From an uncultured Prevotella sp. (GTDB taxonomy: Bacteria > Bacteroidota > Bacteroidia > Bacteroidales > Bacteroidaceae): DNA of 64,000 bases. The translations under genes were made by a program, and so were the position numbers. The stretch covers positions 1 through 64,000 of the forward strand of contig CAMVOS010000001.1 in the NCBI GenBank assembly GCA_947169185.1. Reading direction: 5' to 3'. This document shows, in pieces, positions 33,337-44,538 of this stretch (its first letter is position 1; each line of letters opens with the position of its first letter). A model generated the notes under the pieces. It was given only the letters and a program-made list of their open reading frames with translations, was not told the DNA's origin and ran no database searches.

Positions 33337-35811
33337 ATGAAGAAACTATTTACACTGGTTGCTCTCTTGGCATGTTTCTTGGGAGCAAATGCACAGCAAC
33401 AGTGGGAAGAAGTCTATTCTATTGACTACTCCACTTTACAGGGTTTCCCGTTCTACGTAATGGGCTACGTACCTGAATTTGATCAGGGTTACATGACCGA
33501 CCACGGCGCAAACTACAAGTATGCCGAGAAAAAGGACGATTCTGAAGAAACCAGCGACGTCATTGTGAAGACACAGGGTGGTACTGAGTACTACAGATGG
33601 ACCGAAGGTGGCGGTTGGCACCAGTATTTTATTGCTGACAATATCCCCACTGTGATTGACGAGAGCTACAAAGTTGTTGCTATGGTGAAGGCTTCAGAGG
33701 CTGTTTCCTTCGGCGTCAACATGGGTTGGGGTTGGGGTGATGGCCAATCTATGAAAGCTTCTGTCACTATTCCTCAGAGCGATGAATTCACTGAGGTAAC
33801 TTGGGAGTACAGTGGTATCGGTGGATCAAGCTGTAACCTTGTTGCTCAGCCAGGTGGTGCTACTGCCACCATCGATTGGCAGAGCCTGAAGGTTTATCAC
33901 AAGCTGAAGGCTAACCAGCGTCCTAAGGAGTGGATTGAGGCTATTACATTCAATGGCAATGCTGAAAGTCAGTGGCCTGCATGGTCTCTTGAGGAGACTG
34001 ATGGTGTTAACATCAACTGGCGTGGTGACCGCACTGGCGAAATCTGTGCATGGGCTCTGACTATGGGTAGAAACTTCCAGCCGAGTGTCATTAACGATGA
34101 TAGTGACAGAGCTCGTCCTTTCCCCGCTGACATTGAAGAAGATCCTGCCGATCCAAACAACCATGTATTTGTTGTTGATGCTTCAACAGTTGCGCCTGTT
34201 GTCGAATCGGATGAAGGTTCTGTTGCTTGGGCCAACCAGTTCTGGATTCAGTCTCCGAGGGGCTGGACGTCTGGTACTCAGATTAAGCTCCACTTCCGCT
34301 ATAAGGCTGACCATGCTTGTACGGTAGGTACCCAGATTCACAAGCAGCATCCTTCTGACTATCTCCACTGGCAGGGTATCGGTGATGTATCCTTTACTGA
34401 TCAATGGCAGGAGTTTGACAAGACTATCACTTTCGATGACAGTCAGTCTACTGGTTGGTCAGTTGCCTTCAACTTGAACTCTGATGCAGACAATGGCCGC
34501 ACGGCTAATAAATTCTACTTCGACGATTTCTCTTGGCAGTATCTGAAGCTTGATGAGGGTTACTTTATTTCTGGTATTGATCAAAATAAAGCAACATCAT
34601 ACGATGACTTGGACAACGCTGTCCAGTTCGTCGAGGATGATAGTCACCCTGATGGAAGCACTTACTTAGTCGCTACAGTCGGTGAGGCAGGAAATGCCGC
34701 TTCTTACGTTGACCAGATCATGATTTCTACTGTTCGTGGTGATGATGCAGCCTTCAAGGGTGCTACATTGAAGACTAAGCAAAAGATTCAGAATGATGAA
34801 GAGGATTGGAATGACTATACTCCTGCTACCAATACTAGACTGGATCTTCCTGGTCTTGGTGTATGGAAGGTTTATATTGACACAAAGTATAGTGCTATGG
34901 CATTCGTGATGCTTGAGGGTGAAGAATATGAGGAGATCGAGATTATTCCTAATGCAACAGAAGTTGTTGTAAATGGTCAGGAGCGCGAGCCAACAGCTGC
35001 TGAACAGCCTGCAGACGAAGAGGCTGGCACACCTGCTGGTACAGGTGCCGCTTGGGACAACCAGTTCTTTATCGTTGCTAATCGTGCACTGAAGGCTGGT
35101 GAGAAGACTGTTCTCCAGTTCAAGTATAAGGCTTCTACAGCTGCTAAGACTACTACTCAGTGTCATGGTGCTCCTGGTGCTTACATGCATTGGGGATGCA
35201 TTGGCGATGTTAACTTCACTGAAGAGTGGCAGGACTATGAAAAAGAATATACTATTCCTAGCGAAGCTGACGGCATGAAGTCTATCGCCTTCAATATGGC
35301 TGAAATCAAGGACGCTTGCGTCTATGAGCTGAAGGAATTCGTTTGGATGTCTGGTAAGGAATGGCTGATTGATCAGGAAGGTGCAAAGAACTTCTGGGTA
35401 AAGGAAGGTGCTGGTACTACTCCTCACATGTTCGGTGCTAAGGAACATGATATTACTGCTGCTGAGGCTGTGAATGGTACTGTGGAAGTATCGAAGAAAG
35501 CTTATGAACTTCAGACTATCACCATCACCGCTACTCCTGCTGAGGGCTTTGCTGTAGACGCAGTAACAGTTACATGTGCTACTATTGATCAGATTGTTGA
35601 AGTTAAGGAAGCTGGTGAGAACAAGTTCTCGTTCGAAATGCCTGATGACGATGTAACAGTTACAGTAACCTTCAAGGATGCTTCAGGCATCAATAGTATT
35701 GTTGCTGGTAAGACAAAGTCTGCCGTTATCTACAACCTCGCTGGTCAGCGTGTATCTAAGGACTTCAAGGGTATCGTTGTTAAGGACGGTCGCAAGGCTG
35801 TGCTGAAGTAA
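33337..35811 (+). CDS. Secreted multi-module carbohydrate-binding protein with sorting-type C-terminus
   Basis: An 824-residue secreted protein, signal peptide to ANAQ (about 20). No hydrolase motif is visible. Beta-sandwich CBM-like modules occupy about 20-195, 205-400 and 540-672. The second and third are internal duplicates: both contain AWxNQFxI, a KxxLxFxYKA strand, HWxxIGDVxFTxxWQxFxK and a final FxW strand. Residues 702-785 form a bacterial repeat domain (HDITAAEAVNGTVEVS ... MPDDDVTVTVTF). The last 35 residues (AVIYNLAGQRVS...GIVVKDGRKAVLK) look like the Prevotella T9SS-type sorting or anchoring end. An AT-rich leader and the preceding hairpin separate it from the xus genes, but no clear promoter is seen. 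Likely a surface xylan binder; substrate inferred from neighbours. Confidence 0.65.
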   Translation: MKKLFTLVALLACFLGANAQQQWEEVYSIDYSTLQGFPFYVMGYVPEFDQGYMTDHGANYKYAEKKDDSEETSDVIVKTQGGTEYYRWTEGGGWHQYFIADNIPTVIDESYKVVAMVKASEAVSFGVNMGWGWGDGQSMKASVTIPQSDEFTEVTWEYSGIGGSSCNLVAQPGGATATIDWQSLKVYHKLKANQRPKEWIEAITFNGNAESQWPAWSLEETDGVNINWRGDRTGEICAWALTMGRNFQPSVINDDSDRARPFPADIEEDPADPNNHVFVVDASTVAPVVESDEGSVAWANQFWIQSPRGWTSGTQIKLHFRYKADHACTVGTQIHKQHPSDYLHWQGIGDVSFTDQWQEFDKTITFDDSQSTGWSVAFNLNSDADNGRTANKFYFDDFSWQYLKLDEGYFISGIDQNKATSYDDLDNAVQFVEDDSHPDGSTYLVATVGEAGNAASYVDQIMISTVRGDDAAFKGATLKTKQKIQNDEEDWNDYTPATNTRLDLPGLGVWKVYIDTKYSAMAFVMLEGEEYEEIEIIPNATEVVVNGQEREPTAAEQPADEEAGTPAGTGAAWDNQFFIVANRALKAGEKTVLQFKYKASTAAKTTTQCHGAPGAYMHWGCIGDVNFTEEWQDYEKEYTIPSEADGMKSIAFNMAEIKDACVYELKEFVWMSGKEWLIDQEGAKNFWVKEGAGTTPHMFGAKEHDITAAEAVNGTVEVSKKAYELQTITITATPAEGFAVDAVTVTCATIDQIVEVKEAGENKFSFEMPDDDVTVTVTFKDASGINSIVAGKTKSAVIYNLAGQRVSKDFKGIVVKDGRKAVLK

Positions 35812-35837
35812 TACGAGTTACTCATACTAAATAAAAA

Positions 35838-35871
35838 GGCGTTCTCTTCGGAGGACGCTTTTTTTGTCTCT
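35838..35871 (+). terminator. Terminator of the xus transcription unit
   Basis: GCGTTCTC-ttcg-GAGGACGC, an 8-bp stem with one G-U pair and a UUCG loop, followed by TTTTTTT. Confidence 0.85.
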
Positions 35872-35930
35872 TGTTACATCAGCGAAAGTTTATGAAACAC
35901 CTGTAGAGTGTAGGGTAGGGGAATTTTTAG

Positions 35931-35938
35931 TAACTTTG
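35931..35938 (+). promoter_or_regulatory. -7 promoter box of the xylan enzyme operon
   Basis: TAACTTTG, 42 bp before the ATG at 35981 and directly after the preceding terminator. It marks a second transcription unit. Confidence 0.6.
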
Positions 35939-35977
35939 CATCGTGAAACATTTTCTAACTACAACATAATAACATAA

Positions 35978-38039
<2,062 letters not shown>

Positions 38040-38041
<2 letters not shown>

Positions 38042-38061
38042 ATAGTGAAAAGTGAATAGTG
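38040..38061. repeat. GTGAATA/GTGAAAA heptamers before the GH115 gene
   Basis: Three units with 7-bp period fill the gap between the esterase stop and the GH115 start. Confidence 0.65.
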
Positions 38062-40578
38062 ATGACAAAAATCAAAACAATTCTTTTGACTTTAGTGGCA
38101 TTCATGGCAATCTCCATGAATGCCACTGAGCGCTTTGTATTCTTCAAGCCCACAGCGGGAGGCATGTCACTGGCAGGTGCTACAATCGGCTATAGTGACC
38201 AGGAGTCGAAGGCTGTACAGATAGCAGCAGCTAACCTGCAGCAGGACTTCCAGCGCGTCATGGGATTTACCCCCGTTCTCTCACCTCTCACGTCTCACCC
38301 CTCACCTCTCATCTTGATTGGCACTGTAGGCTGCAACAGCCGTATCGACCAGCTGGTGAAGCAGAAGGTGCTGAAAGACCTGAAGGGCAAGCGCGAGAAA
38401 TATATCATCACCACCATCGACGGACAGCTGGTCATTGCGGGCAGCGATCGTCGTGGTACCGTCTATGGCATCTATGAACTCAGCCAGCAGATGGGCGTGT
38501 CGCCCTGGTACTGGTGGATGGATGTGCCTGTCAAGCATCGTGACTTGGTGGTGGTCTCTCCTGGAACGTATACCGATGGCGAGCCCGCTGTCGAGTTCCG
38601 TGGTCTGTTCCTTAACGACGAGGCACCCTGTCTGACGTCGTGGGTGAAGAACACCTTTGGCACCAACTATGGCGACCATCGCTTCTATGCCAAGGTCTTT
38701 GAGCTCATCCTACGTCTGAAGGGTAACATGCTGTGGCCTGCCATGTGGGGCTGGGCGTTCTATGCTGACGACCCAGAGAATTCGAAGACTGCAGACGAGA
38801 TGGGCATCATCATGGGTACTTCGCACCACGAGCCCATGGCCCGTAACCATCAGGAATATGCCCGTAAGCGTGGCGAGTGGGGCCCTTGGAACTACCAGAA
38901 GAACCAGCAGAAGTTGGACCAGTTCTTCCGTGAGGGTATCGAGCGTATGAAGGGCACTGAGGATATGGTGACTATCGGTATGCGCGGCGATGGCGACGAG
39001 GCGATGAGTGCCGAGGCTGACACCAAACTGTTGCAGCGTATCGTCGAAAACCAACGTAAGATAATTAAAGAGGTCACGGGTAAGCCTGCTAGCAAGACCA
39101 CACAGGTATGGGCACTTTATAAGGAGGTGCTCGACTACTATGATGCTGGCATGCGTGTGCCCGACGATGTCATCATGCTGTTGTGCGACGACAACTGGGG
39201 TAATGTGCGTCGTGTGCCCAATGCTCAGGAGCGCAAGCATCCTGGTGGCTGGGGCTTGTACTATCACGTCGACTATGTGGGTGCGCCACGTAACACGAAG
39301 TGGCTCAACGTCACACAGACCCAGCAGATGTTCGAACAGCTGTCGCTGGCTTACGACTACGGCATCCAGCGTATGTGGATTCTGAACGTAGGCGACCTGA
39401 AGCCCATGGAGTATCCCATCCAGCTGTTTATGGACATGGCGTGGAATCCCAAGGAGTACACCCAGCAGGACGTGAAGCGTCACACTACCCGTTTCTTCCG
39501 TCGTACTCTGGGCTGCTCTGTAGCTCCGAAGGTCGCTGAGGTATATAACCGCAACTGTCAGTATATGGCTCGTGTGACCCCAGAGATGCTGGATGCCACG
39601 ACCTATAATGTTGCTACTGGAGAGTGGCGTCAGGTGGCTGACGACTATGCCCGTCTGGAACGTGAAGCCCTGCGTCTGTTGCCAGAGATTCCTGCTGAGG
39701 CACACGATGCCTATCGTCAGATCGTGCTCTTCCCCGTTCAGGCTATGGCCAACCTCTACGATATGTACTATGCCCAAGCCATGAACCACTATCTCGCGAG
39801 CGCTGGTTTACCCGACGCTAATATCTGGGCGGAGCGCGTAAAAGAGTGCTTCCGTCGCGACTCCCTGCTCTGTCATCATTATAATAAGGTGATGGCTGGT
39901 GGCAAGTGGGACGGCATGATGACGCAGAAGCATATAGGCTATAAGATTTGGAACGATGACTTCCCCCACGATATCCAACCCAAAACAGCCACCGTTCCCA
40001 ACGGTTCTTCGTTGGGTGGTGGCTACACCTTCGAAGCGCCTGCTAACGGCTATGTGGTCATGGAGGCAGAGCACTTCTACAGCGCTACAGCTTCCGAGGG
40101 TACCCAGTGGAGCATCTATCCCGACTACGGACGCACACGCAGTGCTGTGGCCCTGACGCCATATACCAAGCCTGTGGGCGATGCCGCATTGACCTACCGT
40201 TTCCACTTACCCCTTACCTCTCACCACTCACCTCTCACCACTGTTAAGGTTCATGTCGTGGTAAAGTCGACACTCGACTTCCTGAACGTGGGTGGCCATG
40301 AGTATACTGTCAGCCTGGATGGCTCTGAGCCTCAGACGGTTAACTTCAACAAGACGTTGCTCGACAAGCAGCCTTACATGTATTCCGAGTTCTATCCCGC
40401 TGTGGCCCGTCGTATCGTCGAGAAGGTGGTGGAACTGCCTGTAGGTACGACTGATATCCACGAGCTGACCATCCGCCCCAAGCATCCTGGCATCGTGTTC
40501 GAAAAGATTGTCGTGGACTTTGGTGGCTATCAGCCCCAATATCTGTTTGGTGAAGAGACACGCGTAAAGCGCAATTAA
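38062..40578 (+). CDS. GH115 xylan alpha-1,2-(4-O-methyl)-glucuronidase
   Basis: An 838-residue protein with signal peptide (MAISMNA). Family GH115 removes glucuronic acid side chains, including internal ones, from xylan. Recognisable parts are IAGSDRRGTVYGIYELSQQMGVSPWYWWMD (in pieces, about 128-155), FRGLFLNDEAPCLTSW, GNMLWPAMWGWAF, EMGIIMGTSHHEPMARNHQE and LLCDDNWGN, plus the C-terminal beta domain with NGYVVMEAEHFY. Two loops are encoded in frame by CTCACCT heptamers: about 72-83 (SPLTSHPSPL) and 716-727 (LPLTSHHSPL). The ATG at 38062 is preferred over the GTG at 38059. It probably acts in the periplasm on imported oligosaccharides. Confidence 0.92.
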   Translation: MTKIKTILLTLVAFMAISMNATERFVFFKPTAGGMSLAGATIGYSDQESKAVQIAAANLQQDFQRVMGFTPVLSPLTSHPSPLILIGTVGCNSRIDQLVKQKVLKDLKGKREKYIITTIDGQLVIAGSDRRGTVYGIYELSQQMGVSPWYWWMDVPVKHRDLVVVSPGTYTDGEPAVEFRGLFLNDEAPCLTSWVKNTFGTNYGDHRFYAKVFELILRLKGNMLWPAMWGWAFYADDPENSKTADEMGIIMGTSHHEPMARNHQEYARKRGEWGPWNYQKNQQKLDQFFREGIERMKGTEDMVTIGMRGDGDEAMSAEADTKLLQRIVENQRKIIKEVTGKPASKTTQVWALYKEVLDYYDAGMRVPDDVIMLLCDDNWGNVRRVPNAQERKHPGGWGLYYHVDYVGAPRNTKWLNVTQTQQMFEQLSLAYDYGIQRMWILNVGDLKPMEYPIQLFMDMAWNPKEYTQQDVKRHTTRFFRRTLGCSVAPKVAEVYNRNCQYMARVTPEMLDATTYNVATGEWRQVADDYARLEREALRLLPEIPAEAHDAYRQIVLFPVQAMANLYDMYYAQAMNHYLASAGLPDANIWAERVKECFRRDSLLCHHYNKVMAGGKWDGMMTQKHIGYKIWNDDFPHDIQPKTATVPNGSSLGGGYTFEAPANGYVVMEAEHFYSATASEGTQWSIYPDYGRTRSAVALTPYTKPVGDAALTYRFHLPLTSHHSPLTTVKVHVVVKSTLDFLNVGGHEYTVSLDGSEPQTVNFNKTLLDKQPYMYSEFYPAVARRIVEKVVELPVGTTDIHELTIRPKHPGIVFEKIVVDFGGYQPQYLFGEETRVKRN
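38277..38312. repeat. CTCACCT heptamer array in frame inside GH115 (N-terminal)
   Basis: About five units, 7-bp period with small drift, encoding a proline/serine-rich loop before the LILIGTVG strand. Confidence 0.75.
40206..40241. repeat. CTCACCT heptamer array in frame inside GH115 (C-terminal)
   Basis: About five units in a loop of the C-terminal beta domain. Confidence 0.75.
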
Positions 40579-40616
40579 TCGGTAAATCGTAAATTTGAAA
40601 ATCTGAAAATATTAAT

Positions 40617-42677
40617 ATGAAAAGACTTGCTTTTTTAGTAATACTATTCACTATTCACTGTTCACTATTCACTAGCCCCGTCGAGGCGCAAAACCCTTAT
40701 CTGCCATTATGGGAACACCTGCCCGATGGTGAACCTCGTGTGTTTGAAGACCCTGACCAGCCCGGTAAGTTCCGTGCCTACATCATTGGTTCGCACGACG
40801 TCACCTATACCGCCTATTGCGGTCCTGATATCCGCATGTGGTCAGCACCTGTCGAGGACCTCTCGCAGTGGCGCGACGAGGGTCCCATCTTTACGTGGTT
40901 CACACAGGGACAGTGGGACACCATGTTTGCCCCTGACCTGGTGGAGACTGTCGATAAGACGACGGGTAAAAAGACCTATTGGCTCTATCCTCACAGTCGT
41001 GGCTGGCGTCGTGTGCCCATGGTTTGCAAGGGCGACCGTCCTAATGGTCCCTTTACGCCCGTGAACCTGACTGCTGATGGCACACAATGTCTGCCTGGTT
41101 CACTCATCGATTTCGACCCCTCTGTGTTCATCGAGCCTGTTACCAACAAGAAGGACAAGGACTTCTCGAAAGGCTACCGTGCCTACGTGTTCTATGGCTT
41201 CCAGCACTCTACGGCTTGTGAGCTCGACCAGAACACGATGTATTCGAAGCGCGAGGGTACCGAACTCATCGATCCTTTCATCCCCGCCAGCAGTCACGAT
41301 GGTCGTTTGCTTGACAAGGCAGGCAGCGAGTATAAGGCGCTCTACAAAGGACAGAACCCCTTGGACTTCAACTTCTTCGAGGCCAGCAGCATTCGTCAGG
41401 TGGGCAACAAGTACGTGATGGTGTTCTCGGGCTACTCTGGTAAGGAGTATGGTTTGGGCAATACCAACTCAGCCCTGCGCTATGCCTTTGGCGACTCGCC
41501 TTTAGGCCCTTGGCGCTCGGGTGGTGTGTTGGTCGACTCGCGTGGCATCGTGCTTGGCGAGGACGGCTCGAAACTGATTGAGACTAATGCAGGACACAAT
41601 ACCCATGGCTCATTGCAGGAAATCAATGGTCAGTGGTATGTCTTCTATCATCGTCCGCCCCGTGGCTTTGGCAATGCCCGTCAGGCCATGGTAGCTCCCG
41701 TGAAGATTATGTTGGACAAGAAACCTGTGGCCAAAGGTGGTATTGTAAAGATTACCGCTTACGACCCCTATACGAAGGATCATGCGTGGACCGCTAAGGC
41801 TGCTGATGGCAATGAATATACCGGTGCCGAGGTAACCAGCGAGGGCTTCCAGATCTTTGGTCTGCCGCCCTACGCCTACTATTCTGCTGGTATCGCTTGC
41901 TTCATGTATGGTCCTAACAGTAACCAGTGGATGCAGGATAACCACGACGTGTGGAACAACTCGATGGATCTCGCTGGTATTCAGAACGGTGGCATCGTTG
42001 GTTTCAAATACTTTGGCTTCGCTGGTCTTGATAAGGACACCAAGGGCGTTAAGGCTTTCGAGGGCACTAAGGCTGGCGACAATACAACTTTGGAATTGAC
42101 GATGACTCCAAGCGGAAAGGGCGCCTTCAAGATTCATGTGAAATTAGATGATCCTTGGAAAGGACAGGAAATTGGTGTCATCAGCGTTCCTGCTTCGTCT
42201 AATAAGAAAGGAACGTATGGCATAGATGTTCCTGCTGTTGAAGGACTGACAGGCAAACATGCCATCTACCTCGTGACGGAAGGCCCAGAGGTCAAGCAGA
42301 ACGAACAGCCACAAGGTCCTTGGGGACGACGTCCTCAGCAGTCCCAACGTCCGCAGGGACTCTTCGACCTCCACGGACTCTGTTTCAGCAAGGGACCAGC
42401 GGCTATCAAGGCTCCCGTAGTGCCTGAGGTCACCATCTCCGTCGATGGTCAGAAGCTGAACATCCCCGCACAGCCGCTCATGTCGACCAATCAGAACGGC
42501 TATACGGAGTGCAACCACTACCAGCTGTATGCCCCGCTAAAGGCAGGTTCTAAGGTACAGGCTACCTGTGACAATACACCTAAAGACGTGAAGTTCGAGA
42601 TTAGTCCAGTCGTTGCTGGCCGTGCTACGGTAAAGGCGACGTATAAGGGCAAGGAAAAGATTTTCCTGATTAATTAA
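40617..42677 (+). CDS. GH43 family glycoside hydrolase (arabinofuranosidase/beta-xylosidase type) with C-terminal beta-sandwich
   Basis: A 686-residue secreted protein. The five-bladed propeller domain (about 30-390) shows GEPRVFEDPDQPGKFRAY with the likely catalytic base, a WDTMFAPDL blade, FNFFEASSIRQVGNKYVMVFSG with the likely acid Glu, and GHNTHGSLQEINGQWYVFYHR. The C-terminal 280 residues include a CBM6-like region (about 420-520, WMQDNHDVWNNSMDLAGI). GH43 enzymes release arabinose or xylose from arabinoxylan; the exact subfamily and linkage cannot be told here. The signal-peptide core (LFTIHCSLFTS) is encoded by TTCACTA heptamers. Confidence 0.85.
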   Translation: MKRLAFLVILFTIHCSLFTSPVEAQNPYLPLWEHLPDGEPRVFEDPDQPGKFRAYIIGSHDVTYTAYCGPDIRMWSAPVEDLSQWRDEGPIFTWFTQGQWDTMFAPDLVETVDKTTGKKTYWLYPHSRGWRRVPMVCKGDRPNGPFTPVNLTADGTQCLPGSLIDFDPSVFIEPVTNKKDKDFSKGYRAYVFYGFQHSTACELDQNTMYSKREGTELIDPFIPASSHDGRLLDKAGSEYKALYKGQNPLDFNFFEASSIRQVGNKYVMVFSGYSGKEYGLGNTNSALRYAFGDSPLGPWRSGGVLVDSRGIVLGEDGSKLIETNAGHNTHGSLQEINGQWYVFYHRPPRGFGNARQAMVAPVKIMLDKKPVAKGGIVKITAYDPYTKDHAWTAKAADGNEYTGAEVTSEGFQIFGLPPYAYYSAGIACFMYGPNSNQWMQDNHDVWNNSMDLAGIQNGGIVGFKYFGFAGLDKDTKGVKAFEGTKAGDNTTLELTMTPSGKGAFKIHVKLDDPWKGQEIGVISVPASSNKKGTYGIDVPAVEGLTGKHAIYLVTEGPEVKQNEQPQGPWGRRPQQSQRPQGLFDLHGLCFSKGPAAIKAPVVPEVTISVDGQKLNIPAQPLMSTNQNGYTECNHYQLYAPLKAGSKVQATCDNTPKDVKFEISPVVAGRATVKATYKGKEKIFLIN
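40643..40673. repeat. TTCACTA heptamer array encoding the GH43 signal peptide core
   Basis: Four units (TTCACTA, one variant TTCACTG) with exact 7-bp period, in frame within the hydrophobic signal segment. Confidence 0.8.
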
Positions 42678-42686
42678 TCGTGACAG

Positions 42687-44534
42687 ATGAAGATAAATAG
42701 GAATTTGTTATTAATCATAGGTATGATGCTGCCTTTGCTCGCTGTGGCAAAGGTGGCATCGCCTAATGGTCTGCTGACAGCTGTGACAAACGGTACGACA
42801 CTGACTGTCAGCTATAAAAAGAAGCAGGTCATCCAAGTGGCTGACATGCTGACCCAAGGTGCCTCACTGACCTTTGTCCGCAAAGTGAAGGACGACTACC
42901 AGATGGTGGCGGGCAAGCGTCTGCATTGTACCAACGAGGCTAATGAGTACCGCTGTGGCCATCTGCTGCTCCGAATGTACAACGATGGCATCGCTTTTCG
43001 TTATGAATATACGGGTTTGCAGAATCAGAAACACCCAGAGGAACAGGAGGCCTATATCATTCCCGAGGGTACACGTCGCTGGATGATGCAATGGAGTGAT
43101 GGTGCCGAGGGCTTCTTTCCGATGACGACTACTGCTGAGGTGAAGACCTTGGGCGGATTTGGTGGTGCGATGGAACAACAGACCATCAACACCCATTGGG
43201 GCTATCCGTTGCTATTAGAGGTAAGTGGAGAGAGGTCAGAGGTGAGAGATGATGCTGTGTATGCGCTGATTACCGAGGCCAATATCGAGCGCCAGCAGAG
43301 TGCTTCGAGCCTCTTTAACAAGGGCGAGGCCTTCCGGGTGGTGCAAGACCAGAACGACCTGCTACTGTCGGGTGACTGGCATACCCCGTGGCGTGTGGTC
43401 ATCATCGGACGTCTGGCTGACATTGTCGAGTCGACGCTGGTCACGGACGTCAGCGAACCCACAAGGTACGAAGACACCAGCTGGATAAAGCCTGGCGTAG
43501 TCTCTTGGATCTACTGGGCCTACAATCATGGCTCCAACGACTTTAACATCATCAAGAAGTATGTCGATATGGCCCAGACGCTGAAGCTGCCCTACGTGCT
43601 CATCGATGCTGAGTGGGACGAGATGGACAAGGTGGCCAGTAACGAGGGTAAGACCATCGAGGATGCCGTGCGTTACGCCAATTCCAAGGGTGTTAAGCCC
43701 CTTATTTGGTACAACTCGTCCGTAGGGTGGGTGAATGGCGCCCCTGGTCCGAAGTTCCGTCTGAACAAGCCTGAAGATCGCGAAAAGGAGTTTGCCTGGT
43801 GCAAGCAGATTGGTGTGGCTGGCGTGAAGATCGACTTCTTCAGCGGCGACAACCAGATGAATATGGACTACTGTCAGGACCTGCTGGAGAGTGCTGCACG
43901 TCATCATCTGCTGGTCAACTTCCACGGAGCCCCCATTCCTCGTGGTTGGCAGCGCACCTATCCTAACCTGCTGTCTACGGAGGGCGTCTATGGTGCCGAA
44001 TGGTACAACAACGTGCCACACTTCACGAAGCGTGCAGCCTCGCACAACGCTACGCTGCCCTATACGCGCAACGTCGTAGGTCCCATGGACTATACGCCTT
44101 GTGCCTTTAGCGACTCGCAGCATCCGCATATTACCAGTCATGGCCACGAGCTGGCACTCACCGTGCTCTACGAGAGTGCCCTCCAGCATCTGGCTGATCG
44201 TCCGGAGAGCTTCCTGGCACAGCCGCAGGAGGTGCAGGATTTCTTAGGTCAGCTGCCCACCGTATGGGACGAGACACGCTTTGTCAGTGGCTATCCTGGC
44301 GAGAGCTGTGTGCTGGCGCGTCGCAGTGGTAAGACGTGGTACGTGGCAGGTATCAATGGCACCGACGACGAGCGAACGCTCGCTGTGCCCCTGGGTTTTG
44401 TGAAGGGTAAGCGCATCACCCTCTTTGCTGATGGTGAACCCTGGGCTATCTCGCAGCCCAGGAAGTTGCCCAAGCAGATTACCTGTAAGCCCCGTGGCGG
44501 CTTTGTGATGGTCATTGAGAATTTGAGAAAATGA
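42687..44534 (+). CDS. GH97 glycosidase, retaining alpha-galactosidase-like
   Basis: A 615-residue secreted enzyme with an N-terminal signal (to VAKV). An N-terminal beta-super-sandwich is followed by a (beta/alpha)8 barrel with SWIYWAYNHGSNDFNIIKKYVD, PYVLIDAEWD, GVKIDFFSGDNQ, LLVNFHGAPIPRGW and VEGVYGAEWYNN-like strands. GH97 has inverting members with a Glu base and retaining members with an Asp nucleophile. Here Asp383 (KIDFF) fits the retaining alpha-galactosidase branch. Such activity would remove galactose caps from complex xylans. Residues about 178-189 (SGERSEVRDD) are encoded by a GAGAGGT/GTGAGAG heptamer stretch. The stop lies 4 bp before the GH3 gene. Confidence 0.87.
   Translation: MKINRNLLLIIGMMLPLLAVAKVASPNGLLTAVTNGTTLTVSYKKKQVIQVADMLTQGASLTFVRKVKDDYQMVAGKRLHCTNEANEYRCGHLLLRMYNDGIAFRYEYTGLQNQKHPEEQEAYIIPEGTRRWMMQWSDGAEGFFPMTTTAEVKTLGGFGGAMEQQTINTHWGYPLLLEVSGERSEVRDDAVYALITEANIERQQSASSLFNKGEAFRVVQDQNDLLLSGDWHTPWRVVIIGRLADIVESTLVTDVSEPTRYEDTSWIKPGVVSWIYWAYNHGSNDFNIIKKYVDMAQTLKLPYVLIDAEWDEMDKVASNEGKTIEDAVRYANSKGVKPLIWYNSSVGWVNGAPGPKFRLNKPEDREKEFAWCKQIGVAGVKIDFFSGDNQMNMDYCQDLLESAARHHLLVNFHGAPIPRGWQRTYPNLLSTEGVYGAEWYNNVPHFTKRAASHNATLPYTRNVVGPMDYTPCAFSDSQHPHITSHGHELALTVLYESALQHLADRPESFLAQPQEVQDFLGQLPTVWDETRFVSGYPGESCVLARRSGKTWYVAGINGTDDERTLAVPLGFVKGKRITLFADGEPWAISQPRKLPKQITCKPRGGFVMVIENLRK
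43217..43250. repeat. GAGAGGT-type degenerate heptamer array inside GH97
   Basis: AGGTAAG-TGGAGAG-AGGTCAG-AGGTGAG-AGATGAT reads as a drifting 7-bp repeat in frame in a loop. Confidence 0.55.
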
Positions 44535-44538
44535 GATA

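Noticed and set aside
38710..39789. 359-residue open frame on the minus strand
   Set aside because: Antisense to the GH115 gene, which is well conserved in this stretch.
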